Shown: one piece after another, positions 24,536 through 33,545 of the stretch
How positions within the stretch are numbered: the stretch's first letter is position 1
Layout: each line of letters starts with the position of its first letter
Program-made: the position numbers and the translations under genes
The notes under the pieces: generated by a model
What the model was told of the DNA's origin: nothing
The model's database searches: none
Seen by the model: only the letters and a program-made list of their open reading frames with translations
Origin: Strigomonas culicis
Lineage: Eukaryota; Euglenozoa; Kinetoplastea; Trypanosomatida; Trypanosomatidae
Length of the DNA stretch: 36,875 nucleotides
Assembly (NCBI GenBank): GCA_000482145.1
Contig: AUXH01000131.1
Span: 1-36,875, forward strand
Direction of reading: 5' to 3'

Positions 24536-25275
24536 CGCCTGCTTCGTCTTGCTGCTGCTGCTGCTGCCGTGGTGGCAGCCGCCGCCGCGACACGCCGGGG
24601 GGCGGTATCCTCCATCGCGAACACATACTCCTCCGGTTCCGTGTGGTCGGCGTTCGTCAGCATCGGGTCCGCGTCGAAGTTGATGATTTCCTCGTCTGCC
24701 TCTTCATCCACCGCCGCGGCGGCGGTCGTCGTGGTGTTGCCTTTCTTCTTGCTGAGCCGCCGCGCCTCGCGGAAGGCCGCGAGCTCCGCGGCCTGCGCCA
24801 CGCGCGCGGCGGCGGCCGCTTCCTTCTGCTTTTGCAGGAAGTCGACGTCGTCCATCGTGAAGGCACGACCCGCGACCGGCGCGTCGGTCTCCACGACTTC
24901 GTAGTTCACCGTCATGGGATGCGGCGCCGTCGTGTCGGTCTTGCCGTAGAAGTTGGTCTTGTTCTTCGCGAGCGTGAGCGGTTTGCTGAAGTTGAGAGAC
25001 GTGAGCTGGTGCTGCTCCAGGTACGGCTTCAGCTCGTGCTTGAAGCTGTTGTTGAGGTTCGCGCGGGTGTTCGGCACGCGCGGGTCGAACGCGGGGTTCA
25101 CGAAGTGGAAGCGCGTCTCCGGGTCCTCCGGCGGCACGGCGCTGATGCCGCCCTTCACCGTGATGTGCAGCTTCTTGTTCAGCTTCTTGAGGCGGTTCTT
25201 CGTGCTGCTCTTCTCGGCCTCCGCGCGCAGCCGCCGGTGCTGCTTCTTCCATTTGGAACGTGAGGATTTGGCCAT
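24532..25275 (-). CDS. LLPH-like (DUF2423-type N-terminus) basic nuclear protein, 5' part of a frameshifted gene
   Basis: Seen: 247 residues starting MAKSSRSKWKKQHRRLRAE, the hallmark start of the LLPH/DUF2423 family of small nucleolar, chromatin- or pre-ribosome-associated proteins. The middle (about 50-175) is a more ordered segment with FHFVNPAFDPRVPNTRANL and AFTMDDVDFLQKQKEAAAAAR, and an acidic patch (DEEADEEIINFDADPM) follows. The frame then ends abruptly in an Ala run plus RRSRR. The region 24332-25275 is 944 nt, one base short of a multiple of three, and a one-base gain in the C6 tract (sense strand, 24602-24597) or the CAG-type repeat beside it would join it to the downstream frame, giving about 314 residues. 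Assembly error is likely; a real mutation or frameshifting is possible. Start: first ATG, 40 nt after a strong splice acceptor. Confidence 0.8.
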   Translation of the reverse strand: MAKSSRSKWKKQHRRLRAEAEKSSTKNRLKKLNKKLHITVKGGISAVPPEDPETRFHFVNPAFDPRVPNTRANLNNSFKHELKPYLEQHQLTSLNFSKPLTLAKNKTNFYGKTDTTAPHPMTVNYEVVETDAPVAGRAFTMDDVDFLQKQKEAAAAARVAQAAELAAFREARRLSKKKGNTTTTAAAAVDEEADEEIINFDADPMLTNADHTEPEEYVFAMEDTAPRRVAAAAATTAAAAAARRSRR

Positions 25276-25862
25276 AACCCTTTATGTATTAGTTCTTCTT
25301 GTAACACCTACTTCCCTAAAAAAGAAGAAAAGAGGAGACAATCATGCAATCATACTGAGAAAAAAGAACCATATCCCCAAAAAAAAAACAAACAAACAAA
25401 CAAATAAACAAGCAAAAAAAGGTGTCACTCTAGAGTTCCCTATTGCATTTTTGTTCTCGTTTTGTGTGTCTTTATTTGTTTTTTTTTTTCTTTATATATT
25501 TGTTTTTATTATTATTTATATTTATATAGGAAATGGTTAGAGCTTAACAAACAAAGTATTTACGTGTAAAGAGTGCTTGGATGCCGGATGAAAGACACGA
25601 AGATGAAAGAAAAAACAATTGGTCGATGCCAATATGCGCGAGAAAAAAAAAGAGCAAAATGTGAACTGTACAGAAGTGTAAATAAAAAAGACAAACATCC
25701 AACAAATCTATTCTTCTGCTTTTTTTTTCTTTGATTGTGATGATCGATATGATCTCAGCGTTTTTTATAACTATATTGTTCATTTATACATATACTCATG
25801 TATTCTTACTCAGTTACTCTCTGTATTACTGTCCCTCTCATAGATACACTCCATGCGGCGCC
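25276..25862 (-). other. Intergenic spacer between the polymerase and LLPH-like genes
   Basis: AT-rich, with an (ACAA)n-like stretch near 25385-25415 and T-rich runs near 25480-25530. It should contain the LLPH-like acceptor and the 3' UTR of the polymerase gene. No gene recognised; the minus-strand frame at 25544-25783 is low-complexity. Confidence 0.65.
25316..25339 (-). promoter_or_regulatory. Predicted spliced-leader acceptor for the LLPH-like gene
   Basis: An almost uninterrupted C/T tract on the sense strand (25339-25319) runs straight into TTTTTTAG, with AG at 25317-25316; 5' UTR 40 nt. This is the clearest acceptor in the window. Confidence 0.75.
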
Positions 25863-26146
25863 TCAGCTGGGCTGCAGGCCCGCACCCCCCACCTTCCCTT
25901 CGCCCCCCTCGACCTCGACCGCGTCGGCGCCCTTCACATGCATGTAAGACGGGAGGGCCGGCGGCAGCGGCAGCGTGCCACCGTGCTGCTGCGTCGTGCT
26001 GTTGTTGTTGTTGGTGGTGGTGGTGGTGGTGTTGTGGTAGAGTAGTTTCTCATCCTCATCCCGCAGCGCGTAGTTGTGGCTCTTGGCCACCAGCGGAGAG
26101 TGCTGGAGAGGCGATGAATGGTCCTCGTGGCTGAACACCGGCGACG

Positions 26147-26181
<35 letters not shown>

Positions 26182-27270
26182 GGCTGCGGTTGGACCATGT
26201 GGAGGAACGCGTGCCGCTCAAAGACAGCCTGGTGCAGCCGTCCCCACGCCGGCGTGTAGGTCACTCCGGGAGCCATCCACTCCACGATATCCTCCAACGC
26301 ACAGCCGCCCTCGTAGGCGAGATGCGGCGGCGGCTGGCCAAAGTGCGGGGGGTACACGATCGGGGCGGAGAAGGCACAGCAATCGAGCCAGGAACACCAC
26401 GACTGCAGCTCCCGGATGCAGCTCATCTTGGCGGCCAGGTCATAGTCGGGATCAAAAGGTGACGTCAGATGGAAGTACTCGCCGCGCCGCACGCAGTGGA
26501 AGGGCTTGGGCACGACGGTGGAGCTGCCGTCCGCGTCGAAGCTAATGCCGCGCGTCTCGTAGTTGAAGACGGTGCCATAGTAGTGGCAGAACTCGTGGAG
26601 ATAGTCTGCGAAGGACACGTACACCGCTACAGGGGACGAAGTTGTGTTCTTTGAGGCGCGCGACAGAAAGTGGCGCGCGAAGCGCAGCAGGGCGCCCTCC
26701 GACCAACGGTGAGCGTGCCCGTCGAATTGCTCCCCCTCATCCGCGAAGGGCGCCAACATGCGATGGAGGGCTTCCAGCGCCCAGCTGGGATCCTCCGGCA
26801 GCGCGGCGGCGGCGTCCGAGGGCGGGTAGGGGGAGTTCATGTTATTATTAGCATTCATATTATTGTTATTATTATTATTATTATTATTATGGACCTCCTC
26901 CGCGGCGGCAACCGCCGTGTGGTCAGCTGCTGCTGCGGTGGCGGCTCCGCCATCGCTTTCCTTCTCCCCCTCCGCCGCACTCGCGCGATCCGATGCCTTT
27001 TGCGTTTCGGCGTCCGCCGCCTGCGTGGCCAGCCACTCCTGCTGCTTTCGCTCGTAGTACTGCTGCTGCTCTGTCATGACGTACGCGTAGAGCTTTTGCT
27101 GAATAATGAGCATTTCGGCCATGCTGTGGTTGCTACTGTTACTGTTATGGTGACCCATGCCCATCCGCGGGGTGGCTGCCGACGCGGCGTCTGCCGCGTC
27201 CGTCGCCACCGCCTGGCCTGGCGGCGCGGGACCCGCAGGCGCCTCCGCAGCCGCGTCCGTCGCCACCACC

Positions 27271-27303
<33 letters not shown>

Positions 27304-29142
27304 ATCTCCGCAAGGCACCGCTGCAGCCACCACGTGACCTGTCGCTCGCACTCGTTGAAGAAGTGGAAGACGAGGAGGTAGATGGCAAAGGAGGAGACGC
27401 CGCCGAGCGCGTTCTCGCCGATCCCGAAGCACTTGACGCTGAATTTGAGAAACAGCACGAGGGGGATGAGCGCGTCCGCATAGCGCTCTGTGAAGAGCCG
27501 CGTCAACTGCATCGAACGGAAGTGCTCGCCCCCCGCGAAGGTGATATCCGCCTTGAGATTCGTACGTTTTTCCGTGATCTTAATCACCGGCACACGCGTC
27601 GCGACAATTGTCTGCACATAATAGAGCGGGCCCTCCACGATCGGAATGGACGTCGGGTACCCGCGGCTGTTCAGCTGCTGCTGCGGGAGCAGGGGCCGCC
27701 CGATCGCCCCCTCCGCCCCCCCCTCTGGCGGCGCGGTGTGGCGCAGGTGGTGGAACTGGAAAATAGACTCCTGCTGGGTCGCCGCCGCCACGGGCCCGGA
27801 CTGCGCGCGGCCGCTGCCGCCGCTGCTGCCGCTCGCCGTCTCGACGTCGCCCCCCTCGGAGGACCCGCACGAGGGCGAGCCGCTGCCGCCGTCCCTCGCC
27901 GCCGCCGCGGCCTGCTCGTCCTCCCCCTGCTGCTGCCGCCGGTGCCACTCCCACGCCGTGGCCAAAATACTGAGAGGGAGGGAGTGGGTGTAGTTGTAGT
28001 CCTTCTCGATCTGCTCGCGGAACGTCGCCTCTGCGATGGAAAGATCCTGCGCCGTCGGGTACGGCTCCTCCTCTACAACGACCACCACTTCGCCTTCCTC
28101 GTGCGCCACCGCCGGCGTCGCCGCGGCCGCTTCATCGAGCCGCGCCTCGCGCAGAGGTGAGATGGAGTCCCACGAGGCGTGACGCATCGGAGGGCCGCTC
28201 GTACTGCTGTTATTATTATTATTATTATTATTGCTGCTCTGTGCGGCGTGGCCGAGCTGCAGTTCGCTCGCGCTCTTCACCAGTTTGCGCAGCGGCGGCG
28301 ACACGACTGTCGCCGCCGCGGCCCGCACCCCCGTCACGGTCTGGAAGAGCTGTTCCTCCTCCCCCTCCCCCAGCAGCGGCAGGCCGAGCCGCGCCACCGC
28401 CGCGGTGCGCGCGCCGACCGGCGGGTAGCTCAGCGCCAGGAGGGGTGCCTCGACGTGCGATCGCTCTGCCGCCGCCACCGCGGCTGTGGTGGCCGCCAGT
28501 GTGTCCGGCATGGAGAGGTTGCTGGTCGTCGTGTGGTTGTCATCGTCCTCCTCTTCATCCTCTTCTTCCTCCTCCCGGTCCTCGTCATCATCGTCGCCGG
28601 CCGCTGCTGCTGCTGCTGCTGCTGCAGCAGCCTCCTTCTTCTTTTTCTTGTCGCGCTTCTTCTTCTCTTTGCGCTTTTTCCGCCGCAGTCGCCGCTGCTC
28701 GTCCGCCGCGGTCGCGTCCGACGGCCGCGCGGCACCGACTTCGGACCAGAGCAACGCGGCGGCCGCGGTGGCTTCCTCGCGCATGACGCTCAGCCGCGCC
28801 TCCGCCTCGGCGAGCTGCATATCGTCGACTTCCATCAGCGCGGCAGACAGGCGCTGCAGTGCCTCCAGCGGCAGGTACGGCTCGTAGCGGATCAGCAGGA
28901 AGTCAATGTCACTCGAGGAGAGCGCGAGGCCGGTCGTCACACTGCCGTGCACGCGCAGTTCCGTCGCCGGCGTCAGCGCCGACGCCGCAATGCTCTCAAT
29001 GCGGCGGAACACTTCCTCCCGCTCCACCTGTTCGGCCGGGCTCAGCGTCAGACAGATGCGGATGAACAACTCCACGTAGAGCCGGAAGTCGAGAGATGGC
29101 AGCGGCGGCGCGGCGGGCCCCATCATGGGGCCCCCTATCGAG

Positions 29143-29180
<38 letters not shown>

Positions 29181-31649
29181 AGGCGGCACGCCATTTGGCT
29201 TTACACTATTCCCATTAACACCGACAGGAGTTCCATTACCGTTCATCGTTAGCGGAGCGGTCGTCGTGGGGGAGGGGGCACTAGAGTTGTTCGCATGGCC
29301 GTAGGCAAAGCCGCCCTGTGATGCGGAGGAGGGCTGCTGCTGCTGCTGCTGCTGTGGTGTCGCAAAAGATGGTTGTGGACGAGCGTACATGTTGTTGTTG
29401 TTGTTGTTGTTGTTGTTGCTATTCGTACTATTATTATTATTACTTGTATTGCTATTCGGCGTATGCAGAGATATAGGGCTATGCAACTTCTGATGTAGTG
29501 ATGCACTACCATTGTTGTTGTTGTTATTATTATTATTGCTCATGGCGCGATCACCTCCCACTTGTATTTGTACTTCCATCTCTTCCCCTGGTTGCTGGTG
29601 CTGCAGCTGCAGCTGCTGTTGCCGAGGGGATTGCTGAAATACCGGCATGCCACCAGTGAGGGACGCGGGCGATGATGGAAAGCCCTCCGCTGCCGTCGGT
29701 GGCTGTTTTTGTTTTCGCACTTGCATCTTCTGCTGTTGCTGCTGCACGCTCTTGCCCAACAAGTTGATGTTTACCTTAACCCCATTGATGTGCTGCATGC
29801 GCTGCTGCTGCTGCTGCTGCTGCTGATGGTGGTGGTGGTGGTGGTGGGGTCGAGGTGGCAGGAGTGCATTTACCGGCTGTGCGGCCACCTCCACGTTGGT
29901 GGACCCTGCCGCTTCCTCCCCCGCCGTTGGCGGCGGCACGTCACCCGTCGGCTCTGCTGTTCTTTTCCCATGGGACTGCTTCGCACCCGGCGCGTGCTTC
30001 GATGGCACGCCCTCACCCATCGCGTCCACCACCATCACCGCAGCCGCGGCGGACGATTCCTTCGCATTTTGGTTGCTACCGGAGCCCTGCGTGCCCACCG
30101 CCTTGCTTGCCGATCCCGTTGTCGGATGGGTGCTGGGACTGCTCGTGCCACGGTACGTCCCTTGGTGCGGCGGTTGAAACATCATTTGCTGCTGCTGCTG
30201 CTGTTGGGTCATAAAGAGGTAGTAGTAGTGCTGCTGCATCATGTACGGGTCCGTGTACATGGGGTTGAACTGCGGGTAGTTCACGGGCGTCGGCGGCATC
30301 TCACCCCCTGTGAAGGACGGCGATGCCGCGGCGCCGACCAGCACGGACGGTGCCTCGTGAGCACCAGCCGTGCTGGTCGGGCTGATGGGCTGCATCGGCT
30401 GCTGCCCAGTAGCAGTGGTGGACGACGTGGTGTGGTTGGCATCATCCCCTCCCTGCGGGCCTGGCTGCTGCTGCTGTTGGTGCTGATGGTGGAGATACTG
30501 TCCGTAATTCGGGTTCTGCTTCTGCGCATTATGGCTGCTGCTGCCGCTGCCGCTGCCCTCCTGGAAGAAGCCGTGCGGCGGTGCCAGTGGGGGGTACGGC
30601 AGCTGGTGCGCCGCCGCGTAAGACATCGCGGCCGCCGCGGACGCCATGCCGTAGAAGGGATCTCCCACCGCGTGCGCAGTCATGTGGTGCATCGTCGCGC
30701 CGCTCGTCTTGCGGTGTTTGTTCTTCGCGTTTGCGTGAGGCGGATGGTTCGTGTGGAACATGAACTGCATCCCACCATCGCCTTCCATCGGGATGCCCGC
30801 CGCTGGTTGGCCGCCCTCCGCTGCCAGGCCGGCGTCGTGCAGTGCCTGCGCTTCTAATTTCTTCTTGTCTCTCTTCTTTTTTGCCTTCGACTTTTTGGGT
30901 GCCGCGGTGGTGGTGGCGGCCGCGTCGGGGTCGGTCAGCCCCGGCACCTGTGGCTGCGCATCCTCCCCGTGCTGCTGCTGCTGCTGTGGCGGCAACAACC
31001 CATCTTCTACCAGAGCCACCCCAACTATCTTATTAGTAGTAGTAGTAGTAGTAGTCGTAGTAGTATCAGCTACCGTCTGCTCACCTTCTACATGATCTAC
31101 TTTATTATTATTATTATTATTGTGCTGCTGGGGATCCTTGCTGAGCGGCGCAGGCTGCGTCGTCGACTTGAGGCGCTGCGCCATCGTCAGCTGATGGCTC
31201 GCATGATGCCACGGGTGCTGCTGTGGGTCTGTGGCGAGGGGTATATGGTTTGTGGCGCGAACAGGCGTCATCACGGTCGGATGGCTACTACTCCCGACGT
31301 ACTCTTCTTTACGCACATGCGGCGGTCGATACAGTGTTTTCGCCGCCGGAGTGGTCGTAGAGGTAGTGGTGGTGCTCGCGTGTGCGGCGCCACTGGGGTC
31401 TGCTGCAGCAGATGTGGCGGTCGAGACGGCCTTGGTCCGCATGATGCGATCCAGCAGTGTATCGCCCTCTTTAATATACTTATTAGCAGTATTATGAGTA
31501 TCATTAGCCATACTACTACTACTATGTTTAGAAGGAGGATGCTCGGTTGTGTGCTCACCGAAGAAACGCCCAATAAAGCGATTGTCGTCGCCTTCCCTCC
31601 TCATGTCGTTTTCGGACTTATTACTACTATTGTTATGATTAGTGTTCAT
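25863..31649 (-). CDS. Trf4/Cid1-like non-canonical poly(A)/terminal uridylyl polymerase with huge low-complexity regions
   Basis: Seen: 1928 residues. Residues 1-850 are disordered: many Gln, Asn, Thr and His runs, a YRPPHVR motif near 108, and Lys-rich KKSKAKKKRDKKK near 252. The catalytic domain starts at about 855: HGS 902-904 with Asp915 and Asp917 (SSSDIDF) is the nucleotidyltransferase signature. The third Asp is 1369 in EKRTNLKADITF. Between them lie about 450 residues with a Lys-rich, poly-Ala and poly-acidic insertion (985-1040). The central domain is FGIGENALGGVSSFAIYLLVFHFF at 1409-1432. A second insertion (1440-1670) contains Q10 and Asn runs. The PAP-associated domain (1675-1755) has YLHEFCHYYGTVFNYE and SPFDPDYDLA. 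All three carboxylates are present, so it should be active. The Trf4/PAPD5-like GGVSS motif suggests oligo/polyadenylation in RNA surveillance; nucleotide choice (A or U) cannot be read from the sequence. No mitochondrial presequence is evident. Confidence 0.9.
26148..26180. repeat. (CTG)11 run encoding poly-Gln
   Basis: Perfect CTG repeat on the plus strand, read as CAG codons on the minus strand (Gln run at about residues 1825-1835 of the polymerase). Confidence 0.95.
27273..27303. repeat. (CTG)10 run encoding poly-Gln
   Basis: Perfect CAG-codon run (about residues 1451-1460) inside the second insertion of the polymerase. Confidence 0.95.
29144..29180. repeat. (CTG)12-type run encoding poly-Gln
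   Basis: Longest CAG-codon run of the polymerase (about residues 824-836), immediately before the catalytic domain. Confidence 0.95.
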
Positions 31650-32018
31650 CGTACTAAAGCAAATAGTTATATATATATATATATACTTGTTTTTTATATA
31701 TAATCTGAATATTCTATTATTGTGTTAAGTTTTTTTCCCCCTCTTTTCTTTCCTTCTCCTCTCCTCTTTCAAGAAAAACAAAAGGAAAAATAAAATATTA
31801 CTGTTCAGCAAATATTACCTTAATAAGAATAATGAGAGAAAAAGAGAGAGAATAGAATGTAAAAAAAAAATGAAAACCATGCACAACAGTGACTTCCCAC
31901 AAGTTGAGTGATAAAAAACAACAGCAAAAAAAAAACATCACTAACAAAACTAGAAAAGTAAACAACTAAACAACATACCATTGTTGTACAATAAAGCAGA
32001 TTTATATATCTATGCATA
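31650..32018 (-). other. Intergenic spacer upstream of the polymerase gene
   Basis: AT-rich, with (TA)n at about 31668-31684 and a 60-base pyrimidine-rich block on the plus strand (31725-31770). It holds the polymerase 5' UTR and acceptor and the 3' UTR of the gene at 32019-33077. No gene seen. Confidence 0.65.
31766..31796 (-). promoter_or_regulatory. Predicted spliced-leader acceptor for the polymerase gene
   Basis: Sense-strand T-rich tract (31796-31772) followed by CTTGAAAG, with AG at 31767-31766; 5' UTR about 116 nt, containing a purine-rich block and a (TA)n run. Confidence 0.5.
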
Positions 32019-33077
32019 TTACTCTCTATCTGGCTGCTTCCGTCTTGGCAGCGTGGCACCGCTGGCCAGGCGGGCCGCCACGCACAGTGACTGCGCGGCC
32101 TCCCACATCAGATAGACAAATGTGACCGGCACGAGTATCTGCGTGTACAGAAAGCACCACTTGTGCAGCGGCCGTTCTAAAAAGGTGGAGGGGAGAAACG
32201 AGGGAGGCGGCGACGGCCGCAGGAGCAGCGGACGCCAGTCGACCAAGTAGTAACACAAACGTCCAAAGTGTTGGAGCTCCTCCCTCAACACCCACCCCGT
32301 ATGGGAAGCGGCGTGGCGGTAGGGGTTGGCAAACAGCGGCGCCGAGGGCGCCATCCGGCTGTCCGCGAAGGAAGTATGACTGTCCAGCAGCAAGACGCGG
32401 AAGAGCCCGGCGTAGTACACAAAGAACGCGAAGAGGAAGCAGAAGCTGAAGCTGAACCACACGTAGAGCACCGCATGCCGCGTCGTCTGCAGCTGAATGC
32501 CGAGGTACATACACTCGTAGGAAGCCACCGCGGTAGCCTCCTTTTTCTTTCCTTTCCGCTTCTTCTTTTTTTTATTCTCCTGCTGCCCCTTTTCAGAGGG
32601 AGCGACCGGCAGCACGTCACCGCGTGTGGCATCCCTCATCAGCCAGAGAAAGGCGACGAGGCTGCTGAGCGCGGCGGGGGTGAGCCAGCCCCGGAGCGCG
32701 GCATGCCGCTCGTAGGCGAAGTGGGAGGCGGCATGGCACACGTGTGCAAGGACGTACACGCACCAGGCCATCACCGCGCCGTAGCTCAGCGAGAGAAAGA
32801 AGAGGATCCTGCGATCGTGCCCGCGTGGCGGCGCGCGCGTGCTGTGACAGAACCAGAAGTGCCTCACGTAGCTGAAGTAAAAGAGCAGGATCTGGGCGCC
32901 GCAGAGGGAGAGAAAATGGAGGAGTGGAAGGAGCGACGCTAGTGGAAAGGCGGATAAAGTAGCGATGTCGGATGGAACGTGTGGGAGACACACAACATAG
33001 AGAAAGACGTGAGGACATATTCCGTAACGAAAACAGTTCCTCATCGTGAACGCATATTTGTGCTCCGCCTTCTCCAT
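32019..33077 (-). CDS. Multi-pass membrane protein of unknown function, 352 residues
   Basis: I do not recognise a family. Hydrophobic segments at about 20-34, 41-72, 90-113, 133-147, 203-230 and 308-337 suggest five or six membrane helices. A very basic Lys stretch (ENKKKKKRKGKKK, about 167-179) sits in the loop between helices 4 and 5 and would favour the cytosolic side. The protein contains several Trp-, Tyr- and His-containing helices (YFSYVRHFWFCHS, LYVWFSFSFCFLFAFFVYYAGL) but no transporter or enzyme signature. The frame is mid-GC compared with its neighbours but has an ATG shortly downstream of a plausible acceptor and a TAA stop. Likely an organelle or surface membrane protein; location not predictable from the sequence. 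Confidence 0.75.
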   Translation of the reverse strand: MEKAEHKYAFTMRNCFRYGICPHVFLYVVCLPHVPSDIATLSAFPLASLLPLLHFLSLCGAQILLFYFSYVRHFWFCHSTRAPPRGHDRRILFFLSLSYGAVMAWCVYVLAHVCHAASHFAYERHAALRGWLTPAALSSLVAFLWLMRDATRGDVLPVAPSEKGQQENKKKKKRKGKKKEATAVASYECMYLGIQLQTTRHAVLYVWFSFSFCFLFAFFVYYAGLFRVLLLDSHTSFADSRMAPSAPLFANPYRHAASHTGWVLREELQHFGRLCYYLVDWRPLLLRPSPPPSFLPSTFLERPLHKWCFLYTQILVPVTFVYLMWEAAQSLCVAARLASGATLPRRKQPDRE

Positions 33078-33545
33078 TATTTTTTTTTTTTACCTCTTGC
33101 GTTCTGTACTATAACGCATTAGTGGTGTATACCATAAAAAGAAAAACCATGAGATAATAGAGTGTGAGAGAGAGAGAGACAGGAGGGAGATATAAAACAG
33201 AGAATAGTATTCTAAAAAAAAAAAACTACATACGTGCTCACTTTATACTCTTCTTCTACTTATTATTACTTTTTTTTTTAAACATAATAGAGTCGTTATG
33301 TAGAAATAAAAAATATTATTACGAAAAAAAAAACACTTTCACAGACACACACACATGAAAGATACCAATGCAAACAATTGTCATAAGCACTACTAATTAA
33401 CTATATAAAAAAAATATATCTTGTCGACACAAGGTACATAGTGTACACAAAGACGTCCTGACAATCACTAAAAAAAAAAGAAAGTAGAGATAAAAAAGGC
33501 ACTATTTTTTTTTTGCTTCTCTTATTCTTTCCCTCTTCACGCCAC
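33078..33545 (-). other. Intergenic spacer between the ankyrin protein and membrane-protein genes
   Basis: AT-rich, with A/T homopolymers and purine-rich stretches near 33160-33200. It holds the acceptor for the gene at 32019-33077 and the 3' UTR of the ankyrin protein. No gene seen. Confidence 0.65.
33109..33185 (-). promoter_or_regulatory. Predicted spliced-leader acceptor for the 352-residue membrane protein
   Basis: The sense strand has a CT-rich tract (33185-33160) and a second T-rich tract (33148-33135). The first following AG that fits is GCGTTATAG with AG at 33110-33109; 5' UTR about 31 nt, with A12 ending two bases before the ATG. Confidence 0.45.
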
